Source: Caulobacter sp. CCH9-E1
GTDB lineage: Bacteria > Pseudomonadota > Alphaproteobacteria > Caulobacterales > Caulobacteraceae
Length of the DNA stretch: 12,001 bases
Reading direction: 5' to 3'
NCBI RefSeq assembly: GCF_001556515.1
Contig: NZ_LSJA01000269.1
Location: forward strand, 1-12,001
A model generated the notes under the pieces. It made no database searches. It worked only from the letters and a program-made list of their open reading frames with translations, and was not told the origin of the DNA. Shown here piece by piece: positions 1-6,888 of this stretch (the first letter of the stretch is position 1; every line of letters starts with the position of its first letter). The translations under genes and the position numbers were made by a program.

Positions 1-509
1 GCCAGATCAGCCAGATCATCGGCGTGATCGACGAGATCGCCTTCCAGACCAACCTTCTGGCCCTGAACGCCGGCGTCGAGGCGGCGCGGGCGGGCGAGGC
101 GGGGCGCGGCTTCGCCGTTGTCGCCCAGGAGGTGCGGGCCCTGGCCCAGCGCTCGGCCGACGCGGCCAAGGAGATCAAGTCGCTGATCACCCTGTCGACC
201 AATCACGTCACGACGGGCGTCGAGCTGGTCGGCCAGACGGGCAAGGCGCTGGAAAGCATCGTGGCCAAGGTCATCGACGTCAGCGGGATCGTCAGCGAGA
301 TCGCGGCCTCGGCTCGCGAACAGGCCACCGGCCTGGGCGAGGTCAATGTCGCCGTGAACCAGATGGACCAGGTGACGCAACAGAACGCCGCCATGGTCGA
401 GGAAGCCACCGCCGCCAGCCACAGCCTGGCGACCGAGGCCGACGATCTGGCTCGCCTGATGAGCCAGTTCAAGGTCAGCGAAGCGGCCTCGCGGGCGCTG
501 GCGGCCTAG
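1..509 (+). CDS. Methyl-accepting chemotaxis protein, C-terminal signalling part (5' end outside window)
   Basis: This is the end of a chemoreceptor; the reading frame is open from base 3 and the N-terminus lies off the left edge. The visible 168 residues start in the highly conserved hairpin tip of the cytoplasmic coiled coil ([20 protein letters not shown], then [19 protein letters not shown]). In the family this tip docks CheA and CheW and controls the histidine kinase. The descending helix follows, with Gln/Glu/Ala-rich heptads around [10 protein letters not shown] and [16 protein letters not shown] that resemble adaptation (methylation) sites. The protein ends in ...SRALAA without a CheR/CheB-tethering NWETF-like pentapeptide. 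The sensing domain, and therefore the ligand, cannot be seen. The TAG stop shares bases with the stop of the convergent regulator gene. Family assignment is very secure. Confidence 0.96.
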   Translation, partial: QISQIIGVIDEIAFQTNLLALNAGVEAARAGEAGRGFAVVAQEVRALAQRSADAAKEIKSLITLSTNHVTTGVELVGQTGKALESIVAKVIDVSGIVSEIAASAREQATGLGEVNVAVNQMDQVTQQNAAMVEEATAASHSLATEADDLARLMSQFKVSEAASRALAA

Positions 510-1348
510 CGCTTCGCATCGGCAATGAGCGCGCCGAGCCGCTCGACGGTTTCGACCTGCATCGGGTTGTAGACGATCATCCCGAGATCAGGCCGGCCGT
601 CGACGGCGAAGGCGGAATATTCGAAGGCGACCTCGCCGAGCAGCGGATGCCGCAACCGCTTCACGCCGTTGTGGTGATCGCCGACATCGTTGGAAGCCCA
701 CAGGGCGGCGAAGTCGGGGCTGCTCCGACTAAGCTCCTCCACCAGGGCGGCGGCGGCCGCCTCGGCGCCCGCGCCGGCGCGCGCGACGTCCACCCGGAAC
801 GCCGCCACCACGAAACGGGCCACCGCCTCCCAGTCGAAATTGGCCGCCCGGGACCGGGGATGACAGAAGATCCGGCGCAGAATGTTGCGGTCCTCGGGAG
901 CCGCGGCGCCGTAGTCCCCGAAGACGACCGCGGCGGCGCGGTTCCAGGCGACGACGTCCCAGGTCAGGGTCTTGATCATCGCCGGGCTGGGATCCAGCGC
1001 GTCCAGCACGCGCTGAAGACGGGGCGAGACGTCCAGGGTCTCACGATAACGCGGCTCGGGCGCGCGACCCAAGCCCAGCAAGAACAGGTGTTCGCGCTCG
1101 ACGTCGGTCAGCATCAGGGCCCGAGCGATACGGTCCAGCACGTCGGCGGACGGCGCGCCGCCCCGTCCCTGCTCCAGCCAGGTGTACCAGGTCGCGCTGA
1201 TGTGGGCGCGCTGGGCGACCTCTTCCCGGCGCAGGCCGGGCGTGCGTCGCCGCGCGCTGGCGAAGCCCAGGGCAATGGGGTCCAACCGGGCGCGGCGGTC
1301 GCGCAGATAGGCGCCCAATCGGTTCTCGGTCGTGAGCGGCCCGTTCAA
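506..1348 (-). CDS. XRE-family transcriptional regulator with MmyB-like C-terminal domain
   Basis: A 280-residue DNA-binding regulator. Residues about 10-85 form the helix-turn-helix: the signature [18 protein letters not shown] and the recognition region [10 protein letters not shown] are characteristic of the MmyB-type XRE group. The rest (about 105-275) matches the MmyB ligand-binding domain, with the typical [11 protein letters not shown] and [16 protein letters not shown] segments; these domains are PAS-like, and the ligand is unknown. The start is a TTG with AAGGG eight bases upstream; an in-frame TGA lies shortly upstream and no ATG is available, and a second TTG ten codons in is the only nearby alternative. 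The gene diverges from an SDR epimerase gene, the usual partner layout in which the regulator represses its neighbour and itself (inference). Its stop overlaps the chemoreceptor stop. Confidence 0.93.
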   Translation of the reverse strand: MNGPLTTENRLGAYLRDRRARLDPIALGFASARRRTPGLRREEVAQRAHISATWYTWLEQGRGGAPSADVLDRIARALMLTDVEREHLFLLGLGRAPEPRYRETLDVSPRLQRVLDALDPSPAMIKTLTWDVVAWNRAAAVVFGDYGAAAPEDRNILRRIFCHPRSRAANFDWEAVARFVVAAFRVDVARAGAGAEAAAAALVEELSRSSPDFAALWASNDVGDHHNGVKRLRHPLLGEVAFEYSAFAVDGRPDLGMIVYNPMQVETVERLGALIADAKR

Positions 1349-1359
1349 CCTGTTAGCCC

Positions 1360-1373
1360 TTATACCTGTATAA
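1360..1373. promoter_or_regulatory. Candidate operator palindrome between the divergent regulator and epimerase genes
   Basis: TTATAC-CT-GTATAA is a perfect 6-2-6 inverted repeat, AT-rich in a GC-rich genome, centred 18 bp upstream of the regulator's TTG and about 73 bp upstream of the chosen epimerase start. It is flanked by a second, looser inverted repeat (CCTGTTA at 1349-1355, TAACAGG at 1385-1391). An XRE regulator bound here could control both genes. Part of the palindrome (TATACA on minus) could also be the regulator's -10 element, with TTATCC 17 bp upstream as a poor -35. The role is inferred from position and symmetry. Confidence 0.5.
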
Positions 1374-1439
1374 AGTCACTACTTTAACAGGATAACTCTA
1401 GCGGCCAGGATCTCCGCGTAAATGTCGGAGATCATTCCC

Positions 1440-2312
1440 ATGCGTGTTTTCGTCACTGGCGCGACGGGTTTCGTCGGGTCCGCCGTCGTTCAGGAGCTGC
1501 TGTCGAACGGCCACGAGGTTCTCGGCCTGGCGCGCTCGGATGATGGCGCGGCGGCCCTGAAGGCGGCCGGCGCCGAGGTCGTTCGCAGCGTTCTGGAGGA
1601 CGCCGACGCCCTTTCCCGCGCCGCCGCCTCGGCCGACGGTGTGATCCACACCGCGTTCAACCACGACTTCTCGCGGTTCGCGGAAGGCTGCGACCTGGAC
1701 CGGCGGGCGATCGAGGCCTTGGGCGAAGGCCTGGCGGGATCCGGCAAGCCGCTGCTGGTCACCTCCGGCACGGCGCGGCTGGCCGCGGGGCGCGCGGCGC
1801 TCGAAACCGACCTGCCGGCCGAGGGGCCAGACTGGCCCCGCGTCTCCGAGGGCGCCGCCGCCGGCCTGCTGGCCAAGGGCGTCCGCGCCTCGACCGTGCG
1901 CCTGGCGCCCTCGACCCACGGCGCCGGCGACCACGGCTTCGTGCCGATGCTGATCGACATCGCCCGCCGCACGGGGGTCTCGGCCTATATCGGCGACGGC
2001 GAGAACCGCTGGTCGGGCGTCCATCGCCTGGACGCGGCCAAGGTCTATCGACTGGCGCTCGAGCGCGGCGTCGGCGGCGAGCGTTATCATGCGGTCGCCG
2101 AGGACGGCGTGGCGTTCCGCGACATCGCCGCGGCCATCGGTCGAGGCTTGAACCTGCCCGTCGAGAGTCGCCCGCCCGAGCATTTCGGCTGGTTCGCCCT
2201 GTTCGCCGGCATGGACGCCCTGACCTCCAGCGCCTGGACTCGCGAAGCCCTGGGCTGGACTCCGACCGGCCCGGGCCTCATCGAGGACATCGAGACGGCG
2301 GGCTACTTCTAG
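1440..2312 (+). CDS. NAD(P)-binding SDR-family epimerase/dehydratase-like oxidoreductase
   Basis: A 290-residue Rossmann-fold protein of the atypical/extended short-chain dehydrogenase type. The N-terminus carries the dinucleotide-binding motif TGATGFVG (residues 6-13) after the first beta strand MRVFV, with ARSDD (31-35) at the end of strand 2. Other visible family segments are the strand LLVTSGTA (105-112), [10 protein letters not shown] (152-161) and [20 protein letters not shown] (188-207). The classic YxxxK catalytic pair is not evident, as in several atypical SDR groups, so activity and substrate cannot be predicted. The ATG at 1440 is chosen because the protein then begins directly at the Rossmann strand and has GGAG nine bases upstream; an in-frame ATG at 1422 would add six residues. 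The gene is probably controlled by the divergent XRE regulator. Its stop overlaps that of xthA. Confidence 0.9.
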   Translation: MRVFVTGATGFVGSAVVQELLSNGHEVLGLARSDDGAAALKAAGAEVVRSVLEDADALSRAAASADGVIHTAFNHDFSRFAEGCDLDRRAIEALGEGLAGSGKPLLVTSGTARLAAGRAALETDLPAEGPDWPRVSEGAAAGLLAKGVRASTVRLAPSTHGAGDHGFVPMLIDIARRTGVSAYIGDGENRWSGVHRLDAAKVYRLALERGVGGERYHAVAEDGVAFRDIAAAIGRGLNLPVESRPPEHFGWFALFAGMDALTSSAWTREALGWTPTGPGLIEDIETAGYF

Positions 2313-3115
2313 ACCTTCAGGTCCGCCGTGACGGGGGCGTGGTCGCTGGGTCGCTCCCATTCGCGGACGTCGTCGTGGACGCGGGATGAGACCCTGCCGT
2401 CCACGATCGCCGCATCACGGAGGCCGGGGCTGGCCAGGATATGGTCCAGCCGCAGGCCGCGGTTCGACTTGCGGAAGTCGGCGGCGCGATAGCTCCACCA
2501 GCTGAACAGCTTTTCGGGCTCCGGCGTCGCCAGGCGCGGCAGGTCCAGCAAGTCCATCGACCTGATCATGGCGTCGAAGGCTTCCAGCTCGGCCGGGGTG
2601 TGGCTGACGATCTTCAGCATCTGGCGGTGGCTCCAGACGTCGTTCTCGCCGGGCGCGATGTTCAGGTCGCCGGTGACGATCAGCGGATCCTTGGGATTCC
2701 GCTTCTTCAGCGCGGCCGTCAGGGTCTCGTAGAAATCCAGCTTGTGGTCGAATTTCGGATTGGCGACGCGATCAGGCAGGTCGCCGCCGGCCGGGATGTA
2801 GAAGTTCTGGATCTCGACCCCCGCCACCTTGACCGCCACGCAGCGGGCGTGGCCCTCGCGGCAGTTCATCAGGGTCGGAACGTCCTCGATCGGCAGGCGC
2901 GAAGCGATCGCCACGCCGTGCCAGCCCTTCTGACCCGCGATCTTCAGGTGCTTCAGGCCCATGGCCTCGAAGGCCTCGCGCGGGAACTCGCCCTCCTGGC
3001 ACTTGATCTCCTGCATGCACAGGACGTCCGGCGCCTGCTCGTCGACGAAGCGGGCGGCCTGTTCGGCGCGAAGACGGACGGAATTGACGTTCCAGGTGGC
3101 GATACGAAGGCGCAT
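2309..3115 (-). CDS. xthA: Exodeoxyribonuclease III (AP endonuclease, EEP family)
   Basis: A 268-residue DNA-repair nuclease that cleaves at abasic sites and removes 3' blocking groups during base-excision repair in the cytoplasm. All active-site motifs of the ExoIII type are present: TWNVNS with N9, MQEIKC with metal-binding E36, NFYIPAG with Y106, VTGDLNIAP with D150 and N152, the LDHIL motif around 223-227, and the terminal SDHAP with D258/H259. Length matches E. coli ExoIII, so the gene looks intact. The start is ATG at 3115, giving the canonical [13 protein letters not shown]-terminus. No convincing Shine-Dalgarno is seen, and only about 31 bp separate the start from a degenerate terminator, so a separate promoter would have to be very close, possibly yielding a near-leaderless mRNA. 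The stop overlaps the SDR gene's stop. Confidence 0.97.
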   Translation of the reverse strand: MRLRIATWNVNSVRLRAEQAARFVDEQAPDVLCMQEIKCQEGEFPREAFEAMGLKHLKIAGQKGWHGVAIASRLPIEDVPTLMNCREGHARCVAVKVAGVEIQNFYIPAGGDLPDRVANPKFDHKLDFYETLTAALKKRNPKDPLIVTGDLNIAPGENDVWSHRQMLKIVSHTPAELEAFDAMIRSMDLLDLPRLATPEPEKLFSWWSYRAADFRKSNRGLRLDHILASPGLRDAAIVDGRVSSRVHDDVREWERPSDHAPVTADLKV

Positions 3116-3146
3116 GCGTCGGCTTTAGGGTGTTTGTCCTGGCCTG

Positions 3147-3178
3147 AAAAGAAAAACGCCCCCGGACACCGTGTGTCC
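3147..3178 (-). repeat. Partial duplicate of the downstream terminator (degenerate)
   Basis: These 32 bases repeat 3205-3236 with a single-C indel and one extra A. The copy retains the A-run (U-tract on minus) and one stem arm, but the opposite arm is lost beyond GTGTCC, leaving only a 6-bp hairpin (GGACAC/GTGTCC) followed by GTTTTTCTTTTC on minus. It lies 32 bp before the xthA start. It may be a back-up terminator or a remnant of a local duplication. Between the two copies is a separate small perfect palindrome, GCCGACC-gtt-GGTCGGC (3183-3199). Confidence 0.75.
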
Positions 3179-3204
3179 CCCAGCCGACCGTTGGTCGGCG
3201 GCCC

Positions 3205-3244
3205 AAAGAAAAACGCCCCCCGGACACCGTGTGTCCGGGGGGCG
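3205..3244 (-). terminator. Strong Rho-independent terminator of the small minus-strand transcript
   Basis: The stem is a perfect 14-bp inverted repeat, CGCCCCCCGGACAC (3214-3227) against GTGTCCGGGGGGCG (3231-3244), with a 3-nt loop. On the minus strand it is followed at once by TTTTTCTTT (3213-3205), the classic intrinsic terminator layout. On the plus strand no T-run follows, so it acts for minus-strand transcription: the putative small RNA and any read-through from lolA. Confidence 0.92.
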
Positions 3245-3327
3245 AAAGTCTAGTCTCTCATGCCGCCGCCGGGAGGGGATAGAATCCGGCACGGTTCGCG
3301 AAGAGCGGGTCGGTCGCTCATCGCCAT
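3205..3327 (-). ncRNA. Candidate small RNA gene (about 120 nt) between lolA and xthA
   Basis: The interval is bounded by a promoter-like sequence on the minus strand (3334-3363) and by the perfect terminator at 3205-3244. The predicted RNA begins near 3327 and can fold into stem 1 (GAGCG 3319-3315 with CGCUC 3307-3303, 7-nt loop) and stem 2 (CGUGCCG 3293-3287 with CGGCAUG 3265-3259, one G-U pair). Stem 2 encloses a 21-nt loop containing CCCCUCCC (3278-3271), followed by the terminator. Exposed C/U-rich loops of this kind can pair with Shine-Dalgarno regions in alphaproteobacterial sRNAs. The alternative is a leaderless 25-codon mRNA: ATG at 3327, second in-frame ATG at 3321, TAG at 3252-3250, encoding MAMSDRPALREPCRILSPPG followed by GGMRD. 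The two readings are not exclusive. No expression evidence is available. Confidence 0.55.
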
Positions 3328-3333
3328 GCGTGT

Positions 3334-3363
3334 TAAATATGCCACGTCCAAATTTTTAGTCAA
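3334..3363 (-). promoter_or_regulatory. Sigma-70-like promoter for the candidate small RNA
   Basis: On the minus strand TTGACT (3363-3358) is followed after 18 bp by TATTTA (3339-3334), or after 17 bp by ATATTT. The -35 differs from TTGACA at one position, and the segment is conspicuously AT-rich against its surroundings. Transcription would start about seven bases downstream, at or next to the ATG at 3327. A GATTC (GANTC, the CcrM methylation target in Caulobacter) lies at 3378-3382, about 51-55 bp upstream of that start. Confidence 0.6.
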
Positions 3364-3389
3364 GTAAGGCGCGTCTTGATTCTTGCATG

Positions 3390-3406
3390 TTGTGAGAATG
3401 TCACAA
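3390..3406. promoter_or_regulatory. Inverted repeat TTGTGA-N5-TCACAA upstream of the sRNA promoter
   Basis: A perfect 6-bp inverted repeat with a 5-bp spacer sits between the lolA stop and the small-RNA promoter, centred about 71 bp upstream of the predicted start. It resembles a binding site for a dimeric regulator; the half-sites look like CRP/FNR halves, but the spacer is one base shorter than the CRP consensus. It has no T-run, so a terminator role for lolA is less likely. Confidence 0.35.
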
Positions 3407-3412
3407 AACGGC

Positions 3413-4069
3413 CTAGGGGCGGCCTACCTTGGGACGAGGGTCGGTGAGGACGAACAGCTTGGGGTCGAGTCCCGAGGCCGGACCGAAGTCGGTCAGGCGC
3501 ACGCGGATCTGGCCGCCCTTGATGTCGGTGACGGTCCAGCCCATCAGGGCGACCGGCCCATCCGAGAAATCCAGCGCGATCTTGCCCAGCGCCTGGCGCT
3601 TGGCGTCCTGGGCCACGATCGTGAAGCCGTCGGCCAGGCGCCGGACGTCGGTGATGACCACGCCGCGATCCAGCCGGACCTCGCGGGCCAGCAGCAGGTT
3701 CAGCGGCGTCTTGCTGAGCGGATAGCTCTCATAGGTCTTCAGCCGACTGTCCCAGAGGTTGACGTTATTGCCGTTCGACACGACCAGCAGACCGGCGGGC
3801 GCGTCATAGGCGAACCGCGCCTTGCCCGGCCGTTGCAGGTAGAAGGTCCCTTGCGTGCGGGTTCCCCGCGCGTCGGTCTGAACGAAGCGGCCCTTGGCCG
3901 AACCTAGGCCCTGGACATAGGCGGTGGCCTTGTCGAGCAGCGCCTTCTGTTCGGCGTTCAGGACGGCGGGCGCCGGCGCGGCGTTCTGGGCCAGGGCCGG
4001 CGCAGCGCCCAAAGCTGAAGACAGGGCGGCGGCCAAGCCGGCCGCGAGAAGGAAACGGCGAGTGGTCAT
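3413..4069 (-). CDS. lolA: Outer-membrane lipoprotein carrier protein LolA
   Basis: A 218-residue periplasmic chaperone that accepts lipoproteins from the inner-membrane LolCDE transporter and carries them to the outer membrane. The N-terminus is a clear Sec signal peptide (MTTRRFLLAAGLAAALSSAL..., probable cleavage after ALA near residue 27). The mature part shows the LolA fold signature RFVQTDARGTRTQGTFYLQR and PGKARFAYDAP (about 61-90), followed by the strands GNNVNLWD and KTYESYPLSKTPLNLLL. No C-terminal LolB-like domain or lipobox is present. The ATG at 4069 is supported by AAGGAG five bases upstream. The gene lies 265 bp downstream of ftsK and is separated from it by a palindromic repeat, so it may have its own promoter in 4070-4208, which I could not identify. 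Confidence 0.95.
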   Translation of the reverse strand: MTTRRFLLAAGLAAALSSALGAAPALAQNAAPAPAVLNAEQKALLDKATAYVQGLGSAKGRFVQTDARGTRTQGTFYLQRPGKARFAYDAPAGLLVVSNGNNVNLWDSRLKTYESYPLSKTPLNLLLAREVRLDRGVVITDVRRLADGFTIVAQDAKRQALGKIALDFSDGPVALMGWTVTDIKGGQIRVRLTDFGPASGLDPKLFVLTDPRPKVGRP

Positions 4070-4208
4070 GCGAACTCCTTAGCCGCAACCTTGGCCCGCG
4101 CGAAGGCCGGCGCGAGGCCATTTTCCGGCGCCCCGATGAAGCGCCGTTCAGGTTGGGACCGGGAGAACGTTCGGCAAAAGGCCCAGGTTGCCATTCTTCT
4201 TCCGACTT

Positions 4209-4320
4209 CCCCGGCGGATGCCGGGGCCCAGTCCGTATGGCTCTGAGGTTCGTGCAAGAACGCCCGCGACCTCTCGGAATCGCGGGCGTCTTGGCGTCTG
4301 GACCCCGGCATTCGCCGGGG
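4209..4320. repeat. Palindromic intergenic repeat between ftsK and lolA
   Basis: Two inverted arms bracket a central hairpin. The left arm CCCCGGC-ggat-GCCGGGG (4209-4226) and right arm CCCCGGC-attc-GCCGGGG (4303-4320) are each self-complementary. Together with flanking CCCAG/CTGG-type bases they also form a longer imperfect inverted repeat. The centre holds CGCCCGCGA (4261-4269) and TCGCGGGCG (4280-4288), a perfect 9-bp stem extended by AAGA/TCTT. This resembles REP-type elements scattered in Caulobacter intergenic regions. On the minus strand the right arm lies 14 bp after the ftsK stop and could protect its 3' end or help termination, though a proper U-tract is missing. Confidence 0.8.
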
Positions 4321-4334
4321 AGATCGGGATAATT

Positions 4335-6779
4335 TTACAGCGCGGGCGGCGGCGGGGCCAGGATCTCGCGCTTGCCGGCGTGGTTGGCCGGTCCCACCAC
4401 GCCTTCCTTCTCCATCCGCTCCATCAGCGAGGCGGCGCGGTTGTAGCCGATCTGCAGGCGGCGCTGGATGTAGCTGGTCGAGGCCTTGCGGTCGCGCGTG
4501 ACCACGGCCACGGCGTGGTCGTAGAGGTCGTTGGCCCCGCCCTCGCCGCCGAACGCCGACTCGATGGCCTCTTCCTGCTCCTCGTCGCCGCCGGCCGTGA
4601 CCTCTTCCAGGTACTGGGGCGTGCCTTGATCGCGTAGGAACTTGGCCACGGCCTCGACCTCGCCGTCGCTGACGAACGGGCCGTGCAGGCGGGTGATGCG
4701 GCCGCCGCCGGCCATGTAGAGCATGTCGCCCTGGCCCAGCAGCTGCTCGGCGCCCTGCTCGCCCAGGATGGTGCGGGCGTCGATCTTGCTGGTGACCTGG
4801 AAGCTGATCCGGGTCGGGAAGTTGGCCTTGATGGTGCCGGTGATGACGTCGACCGAGGGGCGCTGGGTGGCCATGATCAGGTGGATGCCGGCGGCGCGGG
4901 CCATCTGGGCCAGGCGCTGCACAGCGCCTTCGATGTCCTTGCCGGCCACCATCATCAGGTCGGCGACCTCGTCGATGACCACGACCAGGTAGGGCATGGC
5001 CTCGGGGCGGATCTGCTCGGTCTCGTAGATCGGGCGCCCCGCCTCGTCGAAGCCGGTCTGGACGGTGCGCTCGAAGTGCTCGCCCTTGGCCAGGGCCTCG
5101 TTGGCCTTTTCGTTGTAGCCCGCGATGTTGCGCACGCCGATCTTGGACATGCGGCGATAGCGGTCCTCCATCTCGCGGACCGTCCACTTCAGGGCCACGA
5201 CGGCCTTCTTCGGGTCGGTCACGACGGGCGCCAAGAGGTGCGGGATGCCGTCATAGACCGACAGCTCCAGCATCTTGGGATCGACCATGATGAAGCGGCA
5301 CTTGTCGGGCGGCAGCTTGTACAGGATCGACAGGATCATGGCGTTGACGCCGACCGACTTGCCCGAGCCGGTGGTGCCGGCGATCAAGAGGTGAGGCATC
5401 TTGGCCAGGTCGGCGACATAGGGCTCGCCGCCGATCGTCTCGCCCAGCGCCATCGGCAGGATCTGGCTGGCCTTTTCGTAGTCGGCGCTGGACAGCAGGT
5501 CGCGCAGATAGACGGTCTCGCGCCGCGAGTTGGGCATTTCGATGCCGATGGCGTTGCGGCCCTGGGCCACGGCCACGCGGCACGAGATCACGCTCATCGA
5601 GCGGGCGATGTCGTCGGCCAGGGCCACGACGCGGGCGGTCTTGACGCCCGGCGCCGGCACCAGCTCGTACATGGTCACGACCGGACCGGGACGGATCTGG
5701 TCGATCTGGCCCTTCACGCCGAACTCGGCCAGCACGCTTTCCAGCAGGCGGGCGTTCTGGCGCAGGGCGGCCGCATCGACTTCCGACGAACGCGGCTTGG
5801 ACTTGGCCAGCATGGCCAGCTCCGGCAGTTGGAAGCCGCCGTCGCCCTCGAAATCGAAGGCCTTCTGCTGCTCGCGGGCTTCGCGGCCCGACTCCTTGGG
5901 CGCGACCTTCGGCTTGGCGATCGCCATCGGGCGAGCGTCCAGCGAGTCCTCGAAGTCGTCCTCGTCGTCCTGGACGGCGGGCGGCGGGGTATAGGCGCGC
6001 TCGGGCGCGACCGGCGCGGCGATGGCGGTGGCGTCGTCTTCCTCGTCCAGCGGTGGCAGACGGCCGGGCCGTTCGCGCTTGGGCGCCTCGGCCTTCTCCT
6101 TCTTCACGCGCGGCGCCTTGGCGGGATCGGCCTTGGCGGGCGCGGGCTCCTGGCGCGGACGAGGCCGCAGGGTCGCCTGGATCACCTCGGGATCGATGTC
6201 GCGGACGCCGATCGCGAAGCCCAGGGCGAAGACGGCGGCGATCGCGAACAGCACGGCGGCGATCACGGTCGCGCCGGGGATGTGCGCGAAGCGCAGGGTC
6301 CCGGCCACCAGATGCAGCAGGGCCTCGCCCCAGAAACCGCCCAGGCCCTTCTCCAGCTGCCAGATGGCGGGCGGCGGCGGCGCGGCCAGCACGGCGGCCA
6401 GGGCCAGCAGGCCCACGGCGCCGACCATGGCGCGCTGCCGCATCGCCTTGCGCTCGGCGTCCGGATCGGCCTGCGACACGCGGGTGACGCCGAACACCAG
6501 CATCAGCAGGGCGACGCCCCAGGCCGCCAGGCCCAGGGACTGCATCAGCATGTCGGAGATCGCGGCGCCGACGCTTCCCAGCGCGTTGCGGGCCGGCTCG
6601 CCGCTGGCGGCGTTCAGGCTGGGATCGGTGGCGTTGTAGGTGGCGATGGCCAGCAGCAGCACCGCGCCGAGCACGGTGACCACGCCGCCGCGGAACCGGG
6701 CGGTCCAAGGCTGGACCCAGCCGTAACGGATCGCGTCCCAAAGGAGCTCCGTCGGGGATCGCCGCGCCGCTCGCGCCAT
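4335..6779 (-). CDS. ftsK: DNA translocase FtsK
   Basis: An 814-residue, septum-anchored ATPase that pumps chromosome termini through the closing division site and activates XerCD recombination at dif. Four hydrophobic segments (about 31-49, 80-101, 117-135, 169-191) form the N-terminal membrane domain. A Pro/Lys/Glu/Asp-rich linker runs to about 320. The motor carries Walker A GTTGSGKS (468-475) and Walker B LVVVIDE (about 598-604), with [13 protein letters not shown] after it. The C-terminal winged-helix gamma domain, which in the family reads KOPS, spans about 749-807 (YDHAVAVV...[22 protein letters not shown]). The ATG at 6779 is preferred because GGAG lies six bases upstream; a TTG at 6797 would add six residues. 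The gene lies 109 bp after murI. A CtrA-like box 74 bp upstream suggests cell-cycle control (inference). Confidence 0.97.
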   Translation of the reverse strand: MARAARRSPTELLWDAIRYGWVQPWTARFRGGVVTVLGAVLLLAIATYNATDPSLNAASGEPARNALGSVGAAISDMLMQSLGLAAWGVALLMLVFGVTRVSQADPDAERKAMRQRAMVGAVGLLALAAVLAAPPPPAIWQLEKGLGGFWGEALLHLVAGTLRFAHIPGATVIAAVLFAIAAVFALGFAIGVRDIDPEVIQATLRPRPRQEPAPAKADPAKAPRVKKEKAEAPKRERPGRLPPLDEEDDATAIAAPVAPERAYTPPPAVQDDEDDFEDSLDARPMAIAKPKVAPKESGREAREQQKAFDFEGDGGFQLPELAMLAKSKPRSSEVDAAALRQNARLLESVLAEFGVKGQIDQIRPGPVVTMYELVPAPGVKTARVVALADDIARSMSVISCRVAVAQGRNAIGIEMPNSRRETVYLRDLLSSADYEKASQILPMALGETIGGEPYVADLAKMPHLLIAGTTGSGKSVGVNAMILSILYKLPPDKCRFIMVDPKMLELSVYDGIPHLLAPVVTDPKKAVVALKWTVREMEDRYRRMSKIGVRNIAGYNEKANEALAKGEHFERTVQTGFDEAGRPIYETEQIRPEAMPYLVVVIDEVADLMMVAGKDIEGAVQRLAQMARAAGIHLIMATQRPSVDVITGTIKANFPTRISFQVTSKIDARTILGEQGAEQLLGQGDMLYMAGGGRITRLHGPFVSDGEVEAVAKFLRDQGTPQYLEEVTAGGDEEQEEAIESAFGGEGGANDLYDHAVAVVTRDRKASTSYIQRRLQIGYNRAASLMERMEKEGVVGPANHAGKREILAPPPPAL

Positions 6780-6852
6780 GAAAGTCTCCGAACTCAAACC
6801 TTGTGTCCTGACCCGCGAAGCAGGTCGAACCCCGATGTTTTGGCTGAAGAGA

Positions 6853-6868
6853 GTTAAGAGGCGTTTAC
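6853..6868 (-). promoter_or_regulatory. CtrA-like binding box upstream of ftsK
   Basis: Read on the minus strand, GTAA-N7-TTAAC matches eight of nine bases of the CtrA full-site consensus TTAA-N7-TTAAC known from Caulobacter crescentus. It lies in the murI-ftsK gap, 74 bp upstream of the ftsK ATG and oriented toward it. CtrA is the master cell-cycle regulator that drives late division genes. A chance match in this GC-rich DNA is less likely than usual but cannot be excluded. Confidence 0.42.
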
Positions 6869-6888
6869 GACGTTCGTCAGGATTTCGT

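Noticed and set aside
647..1387. Plus-strand open frame across the XRE regulator
   Set aside because: A shadow of the regulator gene, whose HTH and MmyB motifs are unmistakable on minus.
1386..1396. DnaA box (TTATCC on minus)
   Set aside because: Only the first six bases match; the remaining TGT does not fit the TTATCCACA consensus.
3147..3236. Two near-identical direct repeats considered as a CRISPR-like or tandem repeat array
   Set aside because: Only two copies, one containing a full terminator stem with U-tract; explained by a terminator and its partial duplicate.
3205..3327. Assignment of the small RNA to GsrN
   Set aside because: GsrN is transcribed from a sigma-T promoter; no GGAAC/CGTT-type elements are seen upstream, and identity cannot be tested without a search.
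3390..3406. CRP site
   Set aside because: Half-sites fit, but the spacer is 5 instead of 6, so it was kept only as a generic inverted repeat.
6780..6797. TTG at 6797 as the ftsK start
   Set aside because: The ATG six codons downstream has a well-spaced GGAG that would lie inside the longer version's coding sequence.
4683..6857. Very long open frame on plus (over 700 codons) antisense to ftsK
   Set aside because: GC-rich codon bias leaves antisense frames open; its translation is low-complexity Gly/Asp/His/Gln/Leu-rich with no domain, while the minus strand encodes complete FtsK.
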